The notes under the pieces were generated by a model, which worked only from the letters and a program-made list of their open reading frames with translations, had not been told where the DNA came from and made no database searches. Below are positions 34,011 to 40,099 of a stretch of DNA of 40,099 nt, piece after piece. The first letter of the stretch is position 1. Each line of letters opens with the position of its first letter. Position numbers and translations under genes: made by a program. Source of the stretch: an uncultured Eubacteriales bacterium (GTDB lineage Bacteria; Bacillota; Clostridia; Christensenellales; Aristaeellaceae); contig CACWHI010000030.1 of the NCBI GenBank assembly GCA_902760595.1, forward strand, positions 1-40,099, written 5' to 3'.

Positions 34011-34790
34011 ATGAACATTTTCGTATGCATCAAACAGGTGCCTGCCACCAACAAGGTGCAGGTGGACGAGAAGACGGGCGTACTGAAGCGCGGCGGGGTC
34101 CAGAGCAAAATGAACCCGTACGACCTCTTCGCGCTGGAGACGGCCCTGCGGCTGAAGGCGGAGCACGGCGGCACGGTGACCGTGGGCACCATGGGCCCGC
34201 CCCAGGCCCAGGCGGTGGTGCGCGAAGCGTACATGATGGGCGCGGACGAGGGCTATGTGTTCTCGGACCGCCGGCTGGGCGGCGCGGACGTGCTGGCCAC
34301 CAGCTATACCCTCTCCCAGGCCATCCAGAGCGTGGGCGACTTTGACCTGATCCTCTGCGGCAAGCAGACCACCGACGGCGACACCGCGCAGGTCGGCCCC
34401 GCCATCGCGGAGCATATGGGCATCCCCCACGCCGCGTGGGTCACGAAGCTGACCGTGTCCGGCGACGGCGTGGACGCCGAGCAGCAGCTGCAGGACGTGA
34501 TCGAGACGGTGCACATGCCCTTCCCGTGCCTGGTCACCGTGGAGCAGGATATCTACATGCCGCGCCTGCCCTCACTGAAGATCGCGAAGGAGATCGCGGA
34601 TAAGCCGATCCACATTCAGGGCCTCGACTCCTTCCTGGATACGGACGAGAACCATTACGGCCTTTCCGGCAGCCCCACCCAGGTGGAGCGCATCTTCCCG
34701 CCGGACAACGACGTGAAGCATGAGGTCTGGGACGGCGCGGACAGCGCTGACCGGCTGTATCGCCAGCTCAAGAGCTGGAAGTTCGTGTAA
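34011..34790 (+). CDS. etfB: Electron transfer flavoprotein subunit beta, bifurcating type
   Basis: The 259-residue protein has the EtfB fold: MNIFVCIKQVPATNKVQVD, MNPYDLFALETALRLK, and CGKQTTDGDTAQVGPAIAEHMG. The last block binds the second FAD in bifurcating Etf proteins, where AMP sits in ordinary ones. It pairs with EtfA to carry electrons between NADH, ferredoxin and a partner dehydrogenase. AAGGAG lies 6 bases before the ATG. Genes for EtfA and an FAD-linked dehydrogenase follow immediately, the order of the lactate dehydrogenase/Etf (LctBCD) complex of Acetobacterium. Confidence 0.92.
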   Translation: MNIFVCIKQVPATNKVQVDEKTGVLKRGGVQSKMNPYDLFALETALRLKAEHGGTVTVGTMGPPQAQAVVREAYMMGADEGYVFSDRRLGGADVLATSYTLSQAIQSVGDFDLILCGKQTTDGDTAQVGPAIAEHMGIPHAAWVTKLTVSGDGVDAEQQLQDVIETVHMPFPCLVTVEQDIYMPRLPSLKIAKEIADKPIHIQGLDSFLDTDENHYGLSGSPTQVERIFPPDNDVKHEVWDGADSADRLYRQLKSWKFV

Positions 34791-34804
34791 AGGAGGCGGC
34801 GGAC

Positions 34805-35992
34805 ATGGCAAAAATCGCGATTCTCGAACGCAAATGCACCGGGTGCGGGGTCTGCGCGGGCAGCTGCCCCTTCGGCGCGATCGATATGAAGGACGGCAAG
34901 CCCGAGCTGAACGCCGCCTGCAAGGTGTGCGGCGTCTGCGTGAAGGCCTGCCCCGAAAAGGCCATCCTGAAGCTGGAGACCAAGACCAGCTCCGTGGACA
35001 AGAGCAAGTGGCACGACATCCTGGTGTTCGCCGAGGTCAGCGGCGGGCGGCTGCATCCCGTCTCGCTGGAGCTGATCGGCAAGGGCCTGGAGCTGGCGAA
35101 AAACGTGAACTACCAGGTCAAGGCGGTGCTGGTGGGCCACGGCGTGAGCGCCTTCGCCGAGGAGCTGCGCCACTACGGCGTCTCCGAGGTCGCCGTGTAC
35201 GACGATCCGGAGCTCTCCTATTTCCGCGCGGACGCGTACGCCGCCTGCGTGGAGGACTACATTAAATATGCCAAGCCCTCCGTGGTGCTGGTAGGCGCGA
35301 CCTCCCTGGGCCGCTCTCTGGCCCCGCGCCTGTCCACCCGCTTCCACACCGGCCTGACCGCCGACTGCACCAGGCTGGAGCTGCGCGAGAACACCGACCT
35401 GGTGCAGATCCGTCCCGCCTTCGGCGGCAACATCATGGCCCAGATCATCACCACCAACACGCGCCCGCAGTTCGCCACCGTGCGCTACAAGGTCATGAAC
35501 GCGCCCGCCCGGAACGGGGAAGCCTCCGGCGCGGTGGTCGCGCGGAAGCTGCCCAAAGCCGTTGCGGACTGCAAGGCCTCCTGCGTGAGCGTGACGCCCA
35601 TCCCGCCCAAGAAGAGCATTTCCGACGCGGAGGTGCTGGTGGTCGGCGGCCGCGGCCTGCAGAAGGAAGCGGACCTGGAGATGATCAAGGAGCTCGCCCA
35701 TCTGCTGGGCGGGGACTGGGCCACCACCCGCCCGCTGGTGGAGAAGGGCTGGAATACCAACGACCGCCAGATCGGCCTGTCCGGCCGTACCGTGCGCCCG
35801 CGCCTGATCATCACCTGCGGCGTCAGCGGCGCGATCCAGTTCACGGCCTGCATGAACGGCAGCGACCACATCATCGCCATCAATACCGATAAGGACGCGC
35901 CCATCTTCGACGTGGCGCACGTCGCCATCGTGGGCGACCTGTACGAGATCGTTCCCGCGCTCATCAAACAGCTGAAGGAGGCCCGGGCATGA
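34805..35992 (+). CDS. etfA: Electron transfer flavoprotein subunit alpha with N-terminal ferredoxin domain
   Basis: The 395-residue protein begins with a ferredoxin-like domain carrying two [4Fe-4S] motifs (C11, C14, C17, C21 and C39, C42, C45, C49). An EtfA domain follows from about residue 65, with the C-terminal FAD-binding blocks VVGGRGLQKEADLEM, DRQIGLSGRTVRPRLIITCG, VSGAIQFTACMNGSDHIIA, and INTDKDAPIFDVAHVAIVGD. An added ferredoxin domain is typical of Etf proteins that exchange electrons with ferredoxin. AGGAGG precedes the ATG by 7 bases, and the stop overlaps the dehydrogenase start as ATGA. Confidence 0.93.
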   Translation: MAKIAILERKCTGCGVCAGSCPFGAIDMKDGKPELNAACKVCGVCVKACPEKAILKLETKTSSVDKSKWHDILVFAEVSGGRLHPVSLELIGKGLELAKNVNYQVKAVLVGHGVSAFAEELRHYGVSEVAVYDDPELSYFRADAYAACVEDYIKYAKPSVVLVGATSLGRSLAPRLSTRFHTGLTADCTRLELRENTDLVQIRPAFGGNIMAQIITTNTRPQFATVRYKVMNAPARNGEASGAVVARKLPKAVADCKASCVSVTPIPPKKSISDAEVLVVGGRGLQKEADLEMIKELAHLLGGDWATTRPLVEKGWNTNDRQIGLSGRTVRPRLIITCGVSGAIQFTACMNGSDHIIAINTDKDAPIFDVAHVAIVGDLYEIVPALIKQLKEARA

Positions 35993-37389
35993 AGACATTC
36001 AATCACGTAACGGAAAAGGACCTCGCGTATTTCCGGGAACTGCTGCCGGGGCGGGTCTTCGCGGGGGAGGAGATCTCCTCCGACTACGACCATGACGAAA
36101 TGACGGAGTACGGGCACTACATGCCCGAGGCCGTCCTGCAGGCGCTGAGCGCCGAGGACGTGTGCGCCGTCCTGAAATACTGCAACGAGCACCAGATCGC
36201 GGTCACCCCCCGCGGCGCGGGCACCGGCCTGTGCGGCGGCTGCGTGGCCATCCACGGCGGCGTGGTGCTCTCCACCGAAAAGATGAAGAAGGTGCTGGAG
36301 GTGGATACCCGCAACATGACCGCCACGGTGGAGCCGGGCGTGCTGCTGATGGAGTTCCCCAAGTCCTTAGAGGGCACAGGGTTGTTCTATCCCCCGGACC
36401 CCGGCGAGAAGACCGCCACCATGGGCGGCAACGCCATGACCAACGCGGGCGGCATGCGCGCCGTGCGCTACGGCGTGACCCGCGACTATGTGCTGGGCAT
36501 GCAGGTGGCGCTGGCGGACGGCAGCCTGATCGAGCTGGGCGGCAAGACGGTCAAGACCTCCTCCGGCTACAGCTTGATCGACCTGATGATCGGCTCCGAG
36601 GGCACGCTGGGCTTCCTGACCCGGCTGACCGTGAAGCTGGTGCCTGAACCGAAGGTCAACCTTTCCCTGCTCATGCCCTTCGACGACCTGGACGCCTGCA
36701 TCGGCGCGGTGCCGAAGGTGCTGGCTTGCGGCTGCGACCCGACGGCTGTCGAGTTCATGGAGCGCGAGGTCATCTCCTGCGCGGAGACCTACCTGGGCAA
36801 GCAGTTCCCGGATACCAGCGCCAACGCCTACCTGCTGGTGCGCCTGGACGGCCCCAGCCAGGACGCCCTGAAGCCGGCCATCGACACGCTGACGGACCTG
36901 ATGCTGTCCATCGGCGCGAAGGACGTGCTGCTGGCGGACACGGACGAGCGCAAGGAGTCGATCTGGAACGCCCGCGGCGCCTTCCTGGAGGCCATCAAGG
37001 GCTCCACCACCACCATGGACGAGTGCGACGTGGTGGTCCCGCGCGATATCATTCCCGCCTTCGTGCACCGCATGGTGGAGATCGGCAGGGAAGCTGACGT
37101 GCGCATCCGCTCCTTCGGCCACGCGGGCGACGGGAACCTGCACATCTACGTCTGCCGCGACGACCTGCCCGAGGACGTCTGGAAGGAGAAGGTCGCCTCC
37201 GTCATGCAGAAGCTGTATGACGAGGCCCGCGCCCTGTCCGGCGAGGTCAGCGGCGAGCACGGCATCGGCCACGCCAAGAAGGCCTTCCTGAAGGAGAGCG
37301 TCGGCGACCGCCAGATCGCCCTGATGCGCGGCATCAAGCAGGTCTTTGACCCGAATGGCATTCTGAATCCGGGAAAGGTCGTCGAGTAA
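35989..37389 (+). CDS. FAD-linked 2-hydroxyacid dehydrogenase (GlcD/LctD-like)
   Basis: The 466-residue protein belongs to the vanillyl-alcohol-oxidase/GlcD flavoprotein family. The FAD-binding PP-loop is ITPRGAGTGLCGGCVAIHGG, followed by GGNAMTNAGGMRAVRYGVTR and IGSEGTLGFLTRL. The C-terminal cap has SFGHAGDGNLHIYVC and SGEVSGEHGIGHAKK with the metal- and substrate-binding histidines. With EtfAB directly upstream, the likely reaction is oxidation of lactate or another 2-hydroxyacid, passing electrons to NAD and driven by ferredoxin oxidation (electron confurcation). Glycolate or 2-hydroxyglutarate remain possible; no lactate permease or racemase gene is in view. The start overlaps the etfA stop (ATGA) and the stop overlaps the next start (TAATG). 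Confidence 0.9.
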   Translation: MKTFNHVTEKDLAYFRELLPGRVFAGEEISSDYDHDEMTEYGHYMPEAVLQALSAEDVCAVLKYCNEHQIAVTPRGAGTGLCGGCVAIHGGVVLSTEKMKKVLEVDTRNMTATVEPGVLLMEFPKSLEGTGLFYPPDPGEKTATMGGNAMTNAGGMRAVRYGVTRDYVLGMQVALADGSLIELGGKTVKTSSGYSLIDLMIGSEGTLGFLTRLTVKLVPEPKVNLSLLMPFDDLDACIGAVPKVLACGCDPTAVEFMEREVISCAETYLGKQFPDTSANAYLLVRLDGPSQDALKPAIDTLTDLMLSIGAKDVLLADTDERKESIWNARGAFLEAIKGSTTTMDECDVVVPRDIIPAFVHRMVEIGREADVRIRSFGHAGDGNLHIYVCRDDLPEDVWKEKVASVMQKLYDEARALSGEVSGEHGIGHAKKAFLKESVGDRQIALMRGIKQVFDPNGILNPGKVVE

Positions 37390-38111
37390 TGTCTGACTTA
37401 ATGAAACACATCCGCTGCCGGGAGGGCGACATCGCGCCCTTCGTCCTGATCCCGGGTGATCCCGCCCGGGCGGGACGCATCGCCGACCGCCTGACAGGAG
37501 CGCGGCTGGTAGCGCAGAACCGCGAATACGCCGTATACACCGGCGTTTATGAAGGCGTGCCCGTGAGTGTGTGCTCCACGGGCATCGGCGGGCCGTCCAC
37601 GGCCATCGCCATGGAGGAGCTCAGCCGCTGCGGCGCGGAGACCTTCATCCGCGTCGGATCCGCCGGCGCGCGGCGGGACGGCATCGCCATCGGCGAGCCC
37701 GTCATCGTCAGCGGCGCCATCCGCGCGGGCGGGACAGCGCAGGCCTACCTGCCGCTCAGCTTTCCGGCGGTCGCGGATATCGGGGTGCTGAACGCGCTGA
37801 CGGAGGCGGCCAGGCAGCTGGGCATCCAGGCCCAGGTCGGTCTTTCCCTGAGCCGCGACGCCTTCTACCGCCAGGACACCGCCCTGAACGAGACCCTGCG
37901 TCCCGTACGCGCGGTGGCCGTGAGCGAAATGGAGTGCGACACGGTGTTCGTGGTGGCGGCTGTCCTCAACAAGCGCGCCGGCGCGGTGGTGGGCACCGAC
38001 TCCAACCTCTACCTGCCCGTGCAGCCCAGCCGGGAGGAGAAGGAACGCCTGTACGCGGAATCGGAAAAGCGCACCATCAGCATCGCGCTGAAGGCGTGCA
38101 CGCTGCTGTAA
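37389..38111 (+). CDS. udp: Uridine phosphorylase-like nucleoside phosphorylase
   Basis: The 240-residue protein carries the trimeric/hexameric nucleoside phosphorylase motifs: phosphate-binding VLIPGDPARAGRIAD, STGIGGPSTAIAMEELSRCG with ETFIRVGSAG, and the substrate-site segment AVSEMECDTVFVVAAV. E. coli Udp is about 253 residues. It should split uridine with phosphate into uracil and ribose-1-phosphate in the cytoplasm. The start is fused to the dehydrogenase stop (TAATG), so it is cotranslated with a lactate-oxidation unit, an unexpected partner. A P-loop kinase resembling uridine kinases lies beyond the MazEF pair downstream. Confidence 0.87.
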   Translation: MSDLMKHIRCREGDIAPFVLIPGDPARAGRIADRLTGARLVAQNREYAVYTGVYEGVPVSVCSTGIGGPSTAIAMEELSRCGAETFIRVGSAGARRDGIAIGEPVIVSGAIRAGGTAQAYLPLSFPAVADIGVLNALTEAARQLGIQAQVGLSLSRDAFYRQDTALNETLRPVRAVAVSEMECDTVFVVAAVLNKRAGAVVGTDSNLYLPVQPSREEKERLYAESEKRTISIALKACTLL

Positions 38112-38131
38112 GGATCACAAGCCACATATAA

Positions 38132-38165
38132 GGGCTGTTGCGTCAGACACGTGACAGCCCTTTTT
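38132..38165 (+). terminator. Terminator of the etf-udp operon
   Basis: GGGCTGT (38132-38138) pairs with ACAGCCC (38154-38160), with an inner CGT/ACG, followed by TTTTT. It lies 20 bases past the udp stop codon. Confidence 0.85.
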
Positions 38166-38170
38166 CTCTA

Positions 38171-38209
38171 TTGACATCCGCGCAAGTCAAGTATATACTA
38201 TGTATATAC
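38171..38209 (+). promoter_or_regulatory. mazEF promoter with palindromic operator
   Basis: TTGACA (38171-38176) and TATACT (38194-38199) are 17 bases apart. The -10 box lies inside GTATATAC-TAT-GTATATAC (38191-38209), two copies of a self-complementary octamer that form a near-perfect 19-base palindrome. This is the expected place for antitoxin or toxin-antitoxin complex autorepression. Confidence 0.8.
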
Positions 38210-38228
38210 GAAGAATGGAGGGATCGGC

Positions 38229-38471
38229 ATGGAAATCAGACTGAGGCCTTGGGGCAACAGTACCGGGCTGCGTTTTCCCAAGGAATTCCTCCGAAAAGCG
38301 GGAATAAAAGCAAACGACAGCCTTACCGCCGACATCGTTGATGGCAGAATCGTTCTGACACCAGCCTTTCACCATCGCTCTCTGGCGGAAAGGGCAGCCG
38401 ATTATGGCGGAGAACTCCTGCTTTCGGAAGAAATGCCCCGTGAGGAGCCCACCGGAAGTGAGGTGTGGTAA
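38229..38471 (+). CDS. mazE: MazE-like AbrB-family antitoxin
   Basis: The 80-residue protein has an N-terminal swapped-hairpin AbrB domain (IRLRPWGNSTGLRFPKEFL, then LTADIVDGRIVLTPA) of the MazE type. An acidic C-terminal tail (about 50-80) is expected to wrap the toxin. It should bind the palindrome over its own promoter and neutralise the downstream MazF-like RNase. GGAGGG lies 6 bases before the ATG. The stop codon directly abuts the toxin start (TAAATG). Confidence 0.88.
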   Translation: MEIRLRPWGNSTGLRFPKEFLRKAGIKANDSLTADIVDGRIVLTPAFHHRSLAERAADYGGELLLSEEMPREEPTGSEVW

Positions 38472-38780
38472 ATGACCGCAGTCGAACAGGGCGATTTGCT
38501 GAAAGTGGGAGGCATCGCTTATCCCGTCATGGTAGTGAGCAATGATTTCTTTAACCGTTCCGGCAAAGCCATCGTTTGTCCAATCTTGAAAAACGTGATC
38601 GAAGGGCCTTTGCATATCCGCCTGAAAGGCGGCCTGGTCGAGGGCTTCGTCCTTTGCGAGCAGGTAAGGTATGTCGACCTATCAGCCCGTCACTATTCAA
38701 AAATCACGTCCACCCGCTATGACGACATCATGGATATTTCAGACGCTGTGATGGGTATGTTTGATGATCAGGCGCTGTAA
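38472..38780 (+). CDS. mazF: MazF/PemK-like endoribonuclease toxin
   Basis: The 102-residue protein fits the MazF/PemK/CcdB-like fold: EQGDLLKVGG opening, VMVVSNDFFNRSGKAIVCPI with the conserved polar turn, and a later EGFVLCEQVRYVDLSAR block containing the conserved glutamine/arginine region. MazF toxins cut single-stranded mRNA at short sequences and slow growth when free of antitoxin. It is translated right after mazE. The length is within the family range (about 100-115), so it looks intact. Confidence 0.88.
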   Translation: MTAVEQGDLLKVGGIAYPVMVVSNDFFNRSGKAIVCPILKNVIEGPLHIRLKGGLVEGFVLCEQVRYVDLSARHYSKITSTRYDDIMDISDAVMGMFDDQAL

Positions 38781-38844
38781 CGGGAAGGCCCGGCTGCTTC
38801 CCCGCATGTCCGCAGCACATCCGCTGGCCGGAGAGGAGAGCCCT

Positions 38845-39978
38845 TTGACAAAGGAACAGTTTACGGCAGAGATGCTGGCCTGCCTGCGGGCAGCGCTGAC
38901 GCTCCGTCCCGGCGCGCGGGCGGAGGACATCGTGAAATTTATCTTCCAGGGGATGCTGGGCGTGGGCCATCTGCTGGGCCCTGTGGAGCAGATGCAGGCC
39001 CGCGTCGAGCATGAGACGGCGGAGCAGCCCTCCGACCCGGAGGAGCCGCTGGCGGAGCCGGTCAGCCCGGACTGGGTCCGGCTGAACCTGCGCCGCGCGA
39101 AGGCGGACGGCCTGACGCCCCGCGTGATCGCGAGGCTGATGCTGTCCGCGCCGGCACAGACCGCCTTCACCCGCTCGGACGTCCTCCGCGCCTGCGCGGA
39201 ATACGCGGCCCAGGCCGGACAGCCCGCTGTCGCGGAGGCGGCGGAGCGGCTCCGGGACCCGCATTGGCTGCCGTCGCATTCGGACGCCTACCGCGCGCGG
39301 TACCGCCCCGCGTACCGCCTCATCCCGGCGGAGTGGGCGCCGCTGCTGCCGGCGATCGCCCGCATCGCACACGCGGCGGCCGGGCAGGGCCGGACGCTGG
39401 TCACGCTGGACGGCCCCTGCGCGTCGGGCAAGACCACGCTCGCGGAGCGGCTGGCCTCTGTCCTGGACGCGGCGGTGCTCCATACGGACGATTTCGTGGT
39501 GCCGCACGCGCAAAAGACCCCGGAACGGCTGACCGTCCCCGGCGGCAACTGCGACTGGGAACGCCTCACCGCCGAGGTCCTGGCGCCGTGGAAGGCGGGC
39601 GGAGCCGGCCTGTTCCGGCGGTACGACTGCCGGGGAGACCGCCTGCGCGATCCGGAGCCGCTGCCCGCGCAGAGCGTCCTGATCCTGGAGGGCAGCTACT
39701 GCAATCTGCCCGCGATCCGCGCCTTAGCGGACGTCCGCCTCTTCATGGCCACCCCTGAGCCGGTGCGCCGCGAGCGCCTGATCGCCCGCGAATCCCCCGG
39801 ATCCCTGGCCATGTTCGACCGCCGCTGGATCCCGCTGGAAAACGCGTATTTCGAGGCGTACGGACTGCCGGACGAGAATTGCATTGTAATTAAGATCCAT
39901 GCTGTCAAGGGTAAATCTTCATCTTATTCGAGGAACAATGAAAGGCACACTTTTCACCATTCGGAAGGTGGTGAGTAA
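38845..39978 (+). CDS. P-loop nucleoside-kinase-like protein with extra N-terminal domain
   Basis: This is a protein of about 377 residues. The N-terminal ~165 residues hold a domain with EDIVKFIFQGMLGVGHLLGP that I do not recognise with certainty. The C-terminal part is a uridine-kinase-like P-loop domain: Walker A GPCASGKTTL at 190-199, LHTDDFVVPHA, YDCRGDRLRDPEPL, LILEGSYCNLPAI, and RRERLIARESP as a lid region. It may phosphorylate a nucleoside or similar small molecule. TTG 38845 is chosen as start because GGAGAGGAG lies 6 bases upstream; ATG 38806 is the alternative. The last ~28 residues, from about 39890, are AT-rich and polar, unlike the rest, so the native C-terminus may have been replaced. 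Confidence 0.75.
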   Translation: MTKEQFTAEMLACLRAALTLRPGARAEDIVKFIFQGMLGVGHLLGPVEQMQARVEHETAEQPSDPEEPLAEPVSPDWVRLNLRRAKADGLTPRVIARLMLSAPAQTAFTRSDVLRACAEYAAQAGQPAVAEAAERLRDPHWLPSHSDAYRARYRPAYRLIPAEWAPLLPAIARIAHAAAGQGRTLVTLDGPCASGKTTLAERLASVLDAAVLHTDDFVVPHAQKTPERLTVPGGNCDWERLTAEVLAPWKAGGAGLFRRYDCRGDRLRDPEPLPAQSVLILEGSYCNLPAIRALADVRLFMATPEPVRRERLIARESPGSLAMFDRRWIPLENAYFEAYGLPDENCIVIKIHAVKGKSSSYSRNNERHTFHHSEGGE

Positions 39979-40036
39979 GTGCGCCCTTCAATTTGACAAA
40001 CTGGAATTTAACGATTGTACTTTGCGCCAGCAGTAA
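39938..40036 (+). CDS. Possible 32-residue ORF in AT-rich edge
   Basis: ATG 39938 with GAGG 5 bases upstream opens a 32-codon frame (MKGTLFTIRKVVSKCALQ...) ending at TAA 40034-40036. It overlaps the kinase tail in another frame. The product is not recognised. It may be chance or a fragment of an element that continues past the window. Confidence 0.25.
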   Translation: MKGTLFTIRKVVSKCALQFDKLEFNDCTLRQQ

Positions 40037-40099
40037 TTAACATGGCTAATCCCACTACAAAGCAAACAGCAAAACATAGAAAACTGTAAGCAGAATCTG

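Noticed and set aside
38191-38209. GTATATAC repeats considered as a CRISPR or tandem repeat seed
   Set aside because: There are only two octamers in a promoter position, which is better explained as an operator.
39938-40099. Very short frames near the window end, such as a 15-codon one at about 40041
   Set aside because: Too short to support without context beyond the window; only the 32-codon frame is listed, at low confidence.

Overview
The window reads as a chromosome segment from an anaerobic, fairly GC-rich member of the Clostridia (Bacillota), possibly an uncultured gut or rumen lineage. This rests on strong AGGAGG-type ribosome sites, sigma-A-like promoters with 17-base spacers, two LCP wall-polymer ligases, a bifurcating-type EtfAB with an FAD-dependent 2-hydroxyacid dehydrogenase, and a complete branched-chain amino acid ABC transporter. 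The assignment is inferred from gene content. No rRNA, tRNA or CRISPR array was seen.

Region 1 (1-4.2 kb): a clear promoter drives a two-gene membrane unit, a tandemly duplicated DUF308/HdeD-like protein followed by an unusual MscS-type channel that carries two large extracytoplasmic Cache-like sensor regions. A very strong terminator closes it. Region 2 (4.3-8.5 kb): a NapH-like polyferredoxin and a FliB-like CxxxCC protein lie on the minus strand. A gene-free stretch with two copies of a hairpin repeat follows. Then comes a plus-strand pair, a sugar phosphate isomerase/epimerase-like TIM barrel and a Gfo/Idh/MocA oxidoreductase, probably for sugar or polyol breakdown.

Region 3 (8.5-26.5 kb): one minus-strand cell-surface polysaccharide cluster. 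In transcription order it holds a promoter, two tandem LCP ligases, the initiating polyprenyl-phosphate sugar transferase, a polysaccharide deacetylase, an ATP-grasp ligase, four glycosyltransferases, a Wzx flippase, and five enzymes that together match the UDP-GlcNAc to UDP-ManNAc(3NAc)A pathway (WbpI, WbpB, WbpD, WbpE and WbpA-like). The middle (about 13.8-22.2 kb) is visibly AT-richer than both ends, as expected of an exchangeable serotype-specific segment. No Wzy polymerase is visible.

Region 4 (26.5-33.9 kb): a CE1-type esterase with an EamA transporter, then livF, livG, livM, livH and livK on the minus strand. livK carries an in-frame 33-bp tandem duplication and is separated from livH by a hairpin and a long purine/pyrimidine inverted repeat. 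livK has its own promoter, back to back with the promoter of region 5.

Region 5 (33.9-40.1 kb): a tightly coupled plus-strand operon etfB-etfA-GlcD/LctD-type dehydrogenase-uridine phosphorylase ends at a terminator. A MazEF-like toxin-antitoxin pair follows with a palindromic operator over its -10 box. A P-loop nucleoside-kinase-like protein comes last, and its 3' end runs into AT-rich sequence at the window edge. Amino acid uptake and hydroxyacid oxidation being divergently transcribed from one intergenic region suggests shared nutritional control.
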